Assembly (NCBI GenBank): GCA_037139695.1
Contig: JBAXFX010000062.1
Span: 1-7,111 of the forward strand
Direction: 5' to 3'
From: JAAXTX01 sp037139695
GTDB lineage: Bacteria; Patescibacteriota; Minisyncoccia; Moranbacterales; UBA1568
Length of the DNA: 7,111 bases
Notes under the pieces: model-generated
Databases searched by the model: none
Seen by the model: only the letters and a program-made list of their open reading frames with translations
What the model was told of the DNA's origin: nothing
In this document: piece by piece, positions 4,910 through 7,111 of the stretch
Position numbering within the stretch: the stretch's first letter is position 1
Layout of the letters: each line of letters begins with the position of its first letter
Program-made: the position numbers and the translations under genes

Positions 4910-4918
4910 ATCATAGCA
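4910..4918 (-). promoter_or_regulatory. Extended -10 promoter for the thiol oxidoreductase-hydrolase unit
   Basis: Minus-strand TGCTATGAT: an extended TGn element with TATGAT (4910-4915), about 40 bases before ATG 4868. The -35 position falls in a T-run and matches poorly. The same TGCTA start appears at 1600-1608 and 2564-2572, which strengthens all three calls. Its place between lgt and the oxidoreductase gene divides the minus-strand block into two transcription units. Confidence 0.5.
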
Positions 4919-4932
4919 CTTTTTTCAAAAGA

Positions 4933-4953
4933 AAAAAAGAACGCGACTTTTTT
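4933..4953 (-). terminator. Weak A/T hairpin between lgt and the next gene
   Basis: On the minus strand AAAAAAG, a 7-base loop, then CTTTTTT, followed by more T. It lies about 35 bases past the lgt stop (4988-4990), so it could act as a weak terminator. The A-rich arm could instead pair with the T-run at 4919-4925. The stem is almost entirely A-T, so confidence is low. Confidence 0.3.
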
Positions 4954-4987
4954 CCGTGAGAAACAGGGAATAATTGTCAAGGGCCGG

Positions 4988-5827
4988 TCAAGCCACTTTA
5001 CTGGTCCATCTCATACGAATAATCGGTACGGATGCCGAAACGATTGCAACGAGTATAAGCGCGAGCAGTTGTCCGACAGTCATCCAACCGAAAAACATCG
5101 GCGATCCAGGATCGGGCTCACGGAAGAATTCGACGAGAAAACGAACGAGCGCATAACCGCAAAGAAAGACGACTGTCAGGACACCGCGAGCCGGCTTCCG
5201 ATTCCGAACGATCTTCAGGACAAGAAACAGGACAAACCCCTCAAAAAAGGCCTCATATAATTGGGACGGATGTCGAAGTTCCCATACGCCGGTCGACGGG
5301 TCCGGAAATAACATCCCCCAAGGAAGCGACGTCACCCGCCCCGGAAGTTCGAGGTTGAGAAAATTTCCTATCCGGCCGAAAAACAAGGCTATCGGTGCGA
5401 CCGGTACGATGAAGTCGGCCAAAGCGAAAAAATCGATCCGACGAGCGCGGGAGACCAAAAATAAGACGGCACCTCCGCCAAAAAGTGCGCCAAAGAAGCT
5501 CATCCCATGAATGCCGGCGTACGCGCCCGTTCCCGGATCGACAGGCGATATGATGGCAAGTGGCGTGGAAAACAATGTCGGATCGTACAGCAACGCATAT
5601 CCGAACCGCCCCCCCACGAGTATGCCGGCAAATGTCGGGACCGCGATGTCCCACACGGTTCCAGCGTCGAAGAGCGATCCCTTTTGTCGGGAACGAAAGA
5701 GGAGAAAAGAGACCATCGTGAAAAAACCGACCAGAAAACAGACCGCATACCATCGGACGAACAGAAACCCGATCGAGAAGGCGACCGGGTCGATATGTTC
5801 CGGAATCTGCTGCCACCACTCGGCCAT
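4988..5827 (-). CDS. lgt: Prolipoprotein diacylglyceryl transferase
   Basis: Lgt transfers a diacylglyceryl group from phosphatidylglycerol to the lipobox cysteine of prolipoproteins, the first step of lipoprotein maturation, in the cytoplasmic membrane. At 279 residues with about seven hydrophobic segments the length is normal. Family signatures are in order: IRWYAV-type start (FLFVRWYAV, 22-29), GGRFGYALLY (72-81), AGIHGMSFFGAL (104-115, with the conserved His-Gly), GRIGNFLNLELPGRVTSLPW (151-170, the Lgt signature), RHPSQLYEAFFEG (185-197) and RFLVEFFREPD (229-239). ATG 5827 begins 4 bases after the transporter stop, so translation is probably coupled; the open frame above it is a shadow of that gene. 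No lipobox-bearing protein is evident in the window, so its substrates are encoded elsewhere. Confidence 0.96.
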   Translation of the reverse strand: MAEWWQQIPEHIDPVAFSIGFLFVRWYAVCFLVGFFTMVSFLLFRSRQKGSLFDAGTVWDIAVPTFAGILVGGRFGYALLYDPTLFSTPLAIISPVDPGTGAYAGIHGMSFFGALFGGGAVLFLVSRARRIDFFALADFIVPVAPIALFFGRIGNFLNLELPGRVTSLPWGMLFPDPSTGVWELRHPSQLYEAFFEGFVLFLVLKIVRNRKPARGVLTVVFLCGYALVRFLVEFFREPDPGSPMFFGWMTVGQLLALILVAIVSASVPIIRMRWTSKVA

Positions 5828-5831
5828 AAGA

Positions 5832-6881
5832 CTATGCGACACGGGTACGGCTCCCGGACTTCGCGCCGTATTCCTCGGAATAGATGTCCGCGAGCGCGAA
5901 AAAGAGCGAGACGATGATAGGACCGATGAGCAGGCCGGGAAGGCCGAAGAGCGATATGCCTCCGAGGGTGGCGAAGAAGATAAGCAAGGGATGCATCTCC
6001 GTATCACGACCGACGAGTTTCGGTCGCAGGACATTATCGATGATCGATATGATTCCGAGACCGAATAAAAGTACGAACACGCCCTGCCAAACGCTCCCCG
6101 AAGCGATAAGGATGATGGCGGTCGGTATCCAGACCAGCGCGGTCCCCACACCGGGAACAAGCGAAGCGAATACCACGATGATGCCCATGATGACTGGGGA
6201 CGGGACGCCCGCGATCAGGAACACGATACCGGCAAGCACTCCCTGTATGACGCCGACGACGAATGTTCCCTTGATCATCGCCCGGCTGATGGAAATGAAT
6301 TCCCGAAACAGGTGCGTGTCCTGCTCATCTTGCAAGGGAGAAAAGCGCTTCGCGTACCGAAGCATATTCTCCCCGTCGACAAGAAAATAGAACAGTGTGA
6401 AAAACAGCGCCAGAAGGAAAATGACAAACTGAAGCACGCCTTGATATGCCGCGGCAAGAATGCCGACCGCGCCCGACGAAGCCGCCTTGATTGCTTCCGT
6501 GAAACGAGTGGGGAGATCGCCACCTGGAAACAGGGTATGTAACAATGGCGACTGTTGCAGGACTTCGAGCCCCTTCGAGACGAAGACACCGCTCTGTTCG
6601 GATGAATAGAGCGTCCCGATCTCGTTTATGGCAAACCCGACCATGATAGAAATCGGCGTCACGATAAGCACCGCGACCAGAAGACAGATGAGCGTCGCGG
6701 CCGCGATCCGCCCCCCGAACAGGGTCTTGCGAAGAAACAGGTTCGTTCTATGGAACAAGACGGAAAAAATCATCGCGACGACGATCGCCGCCAGAAACGG
6801 TTGGAAAATGAAAAACACCGCCGCCCCGGCAATGATGAGCAATAATAAGAAGAGATACATACCGAAATTCGTTTCTTTCAT
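5832..6881 (-). CDS. AI-2E family transporter (PerM/UPF0118)
   Basis: A 349-residue polytopic membrane protein of normal family length. Hydrophobic segments lie at about 8-45, 58-85, 145-168, 205-225, 230-260, 265-281 and 298-332. Family motifs are visible: the N-terminal FQPFLAAIVVAMIFSVLF (26-43), FYFLVDGE (164-171), and the conserved C-terminal block IDNVLRPKLVG (281-291), MHPLLIFFATLGGISLFG and LPGLLIGPII. Members have been linked to autoinducer-2 export or Na+/H+ exchange in different bacteria, so the substrate here is open. ATG 6881 begins about 20 bases after the predicted transcription start, with no ribosome site in the short leader. The gene is first in a two-gene unit with lgt, 4 bases apart. 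Confidence 0.92.
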   Translation of the reverse strand: MKETNFGMYLFLLLLIIAGAAVFFIFQPFLAAIVVAMIFSVLFHRTNLFLRKTLFGGRIAAATLICLLVAVLIVTPISIMVGFAINEIGTLYSSEQSGVFVSKGLEVLQQSPLLHTLFPGGDLPTRFTEAIKAASSGAVGILAAAYQGVLQFVIFLLALFFTLFYFLVDGENMLRYAKRFSPLQDEQDTHLFREFISISRAMIKGTFVVGVIQGVLAGIVFLIAGVPSPVIMGIIVVFASLVPGVGTALVWIPTAIILIASGSVWQGVFVLLFGLGIISIIDNVLRPKLVGRDTEMHPLLIFFATLGGISLFGLPGLLIGPIIVSLFFALADIYSEEYGAKSGSRTRVA

Positions 6882-6907
6882 AGCGGAATCAAGCCGTTTA
6901 TACGCCG

Positions 6908-6936
6908 ATTATATAGGAATATGCGCATAAATACAA
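6908..6936 (-). promoter_or_regulatory. Sigma-70-type promoter for the transporter-lgt unit
   Basis: On the minus strand TTGTAT (6931-6936), exactly 17 bases, then a perfect TATAAT (6908-6913). Transcription would begin near 6901, giving a roughly 20-base leader before ATG 6881. This is the best -35/-10 pair in the window. Confidence 0.7.
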
Positions 6937-6985
6937 GACACAAAAAAAGGCCAGGTACATTTTCAGAGCGAAAAAAGAACGTTCT

Positions 6986-7006
6986 CTCCCCTTATCCTAA
7001 GGGGAG
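6986..7006. repeat. GC-rich hairpin, possible dispersed intergenic repeat
   Basis: CTCCCCTTA, a 3-base loop TCC, then TAAGGGGAG: a 9-bp perfect stem. It is directly preceded by a 10-bp palindrome AGAACGTTCT (6976-6985) and followed by GACAGGAGGGG. On the minus strand a T-run follows about ten bases after the stem, so it might also terminate a gene entering from the right. I recall similar CCCCTT-loop-AAGGGG hairpins as multi-copy intergenic repeats in many bacteria; copy number cannot be judged here. Confidence 0.45.
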
Positions 7007-7111
7007 GACAGGAGGGGTTGGAATATGAAGGATGCTTATGAAGAAAGTTTAAGACGCAGAACCATGTATTGCGTATGATCCCTATAAACCAGGAGTCCCT
7101 ACGTCTCCTTC

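Noticed and set aside
5828..6160. 111-residue N-terminal extension of Lgt
   Set aside because: It is a Ser-rich shadow of the transporter C-terminus; Lgt homology begins at the ATG at 5827.
7060..7111. Possible tRNA fragment at the right edge (GGAGTCC / GGAGACG look)
   Set aside because: No cloverleaf arms or T-loop consensus could be assembled on either strand within the window.

Overview
The window most resembles a genome fragment from the Candidate Phyla Radiation (Patescibacteria; Parcubacteria-like). This is an inference from gene content and style: a TrmB-type winged-helix regulator, two small Cys-rich lysozyme-like exoenzymes of a kind I associate with these genomes, a lone DsbA/thioredoxin-like membrane-anchored protein, weak or absent Shine-Dalgarno sites at most genes, and AT-rich spacers carrying REP-like sequences. 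TGA is used as a stop (regulator, first hydrolase, Lgt), so the standard bacterial code fits.

Layout. Positions 1-243 are an upstream region with a perfect 7-bp inverted repeat (123-140). A TrmB-family regulator (244-1017, +) is the only clear plus-strand gene. It converges on a minus-strand block. Read in the direction of transcription (right to left), that block starts with a good promoter at 6908-6936, then an AI-2E-family membrane transporter (5832-6881) and lgt (4988-5827), 4 nt apart. After a second promoter (4910-4918) come a membrane-anchored CPHC thiol oxidoreductase (4455-4868) and a membrane-anchored lysozyme/glucosaminidase-like hydrolase (3323-4417). An intrinsic terminator lies at about 3128-3155. 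Next is a 750-base degenerate spacer (2573-3322) with a C-terminal remnant of another TrmB regulator, a possible 46-residue membrane peptide, two REP-like elements and several palindromes. Then come a paralogous hydrolase (1664-2410) ending at a strong terminator (1630-1655), and a small membrane metalloprotease-like protein with an HEGGH motif (1030-1563), preceded by a seven-codon leader frame that overlaps its start.

Theme. Almost every minus-strand gene acts at or outside the cytoplasmic membrane: lipoprotein maturation (Lgt), disulfide or thiol chemistry, wall hydrolysis (two paralogs sharing four conserved cysteines), intramembrane proteolysis and transport. The thiol oxidoreductase sits directly upstream of a hydrolase whose domain has four conserved cysteines, suggesting that it helps fold this exported family. 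No mobile element, CRISPR array, rRNA or tRNA was recognised.
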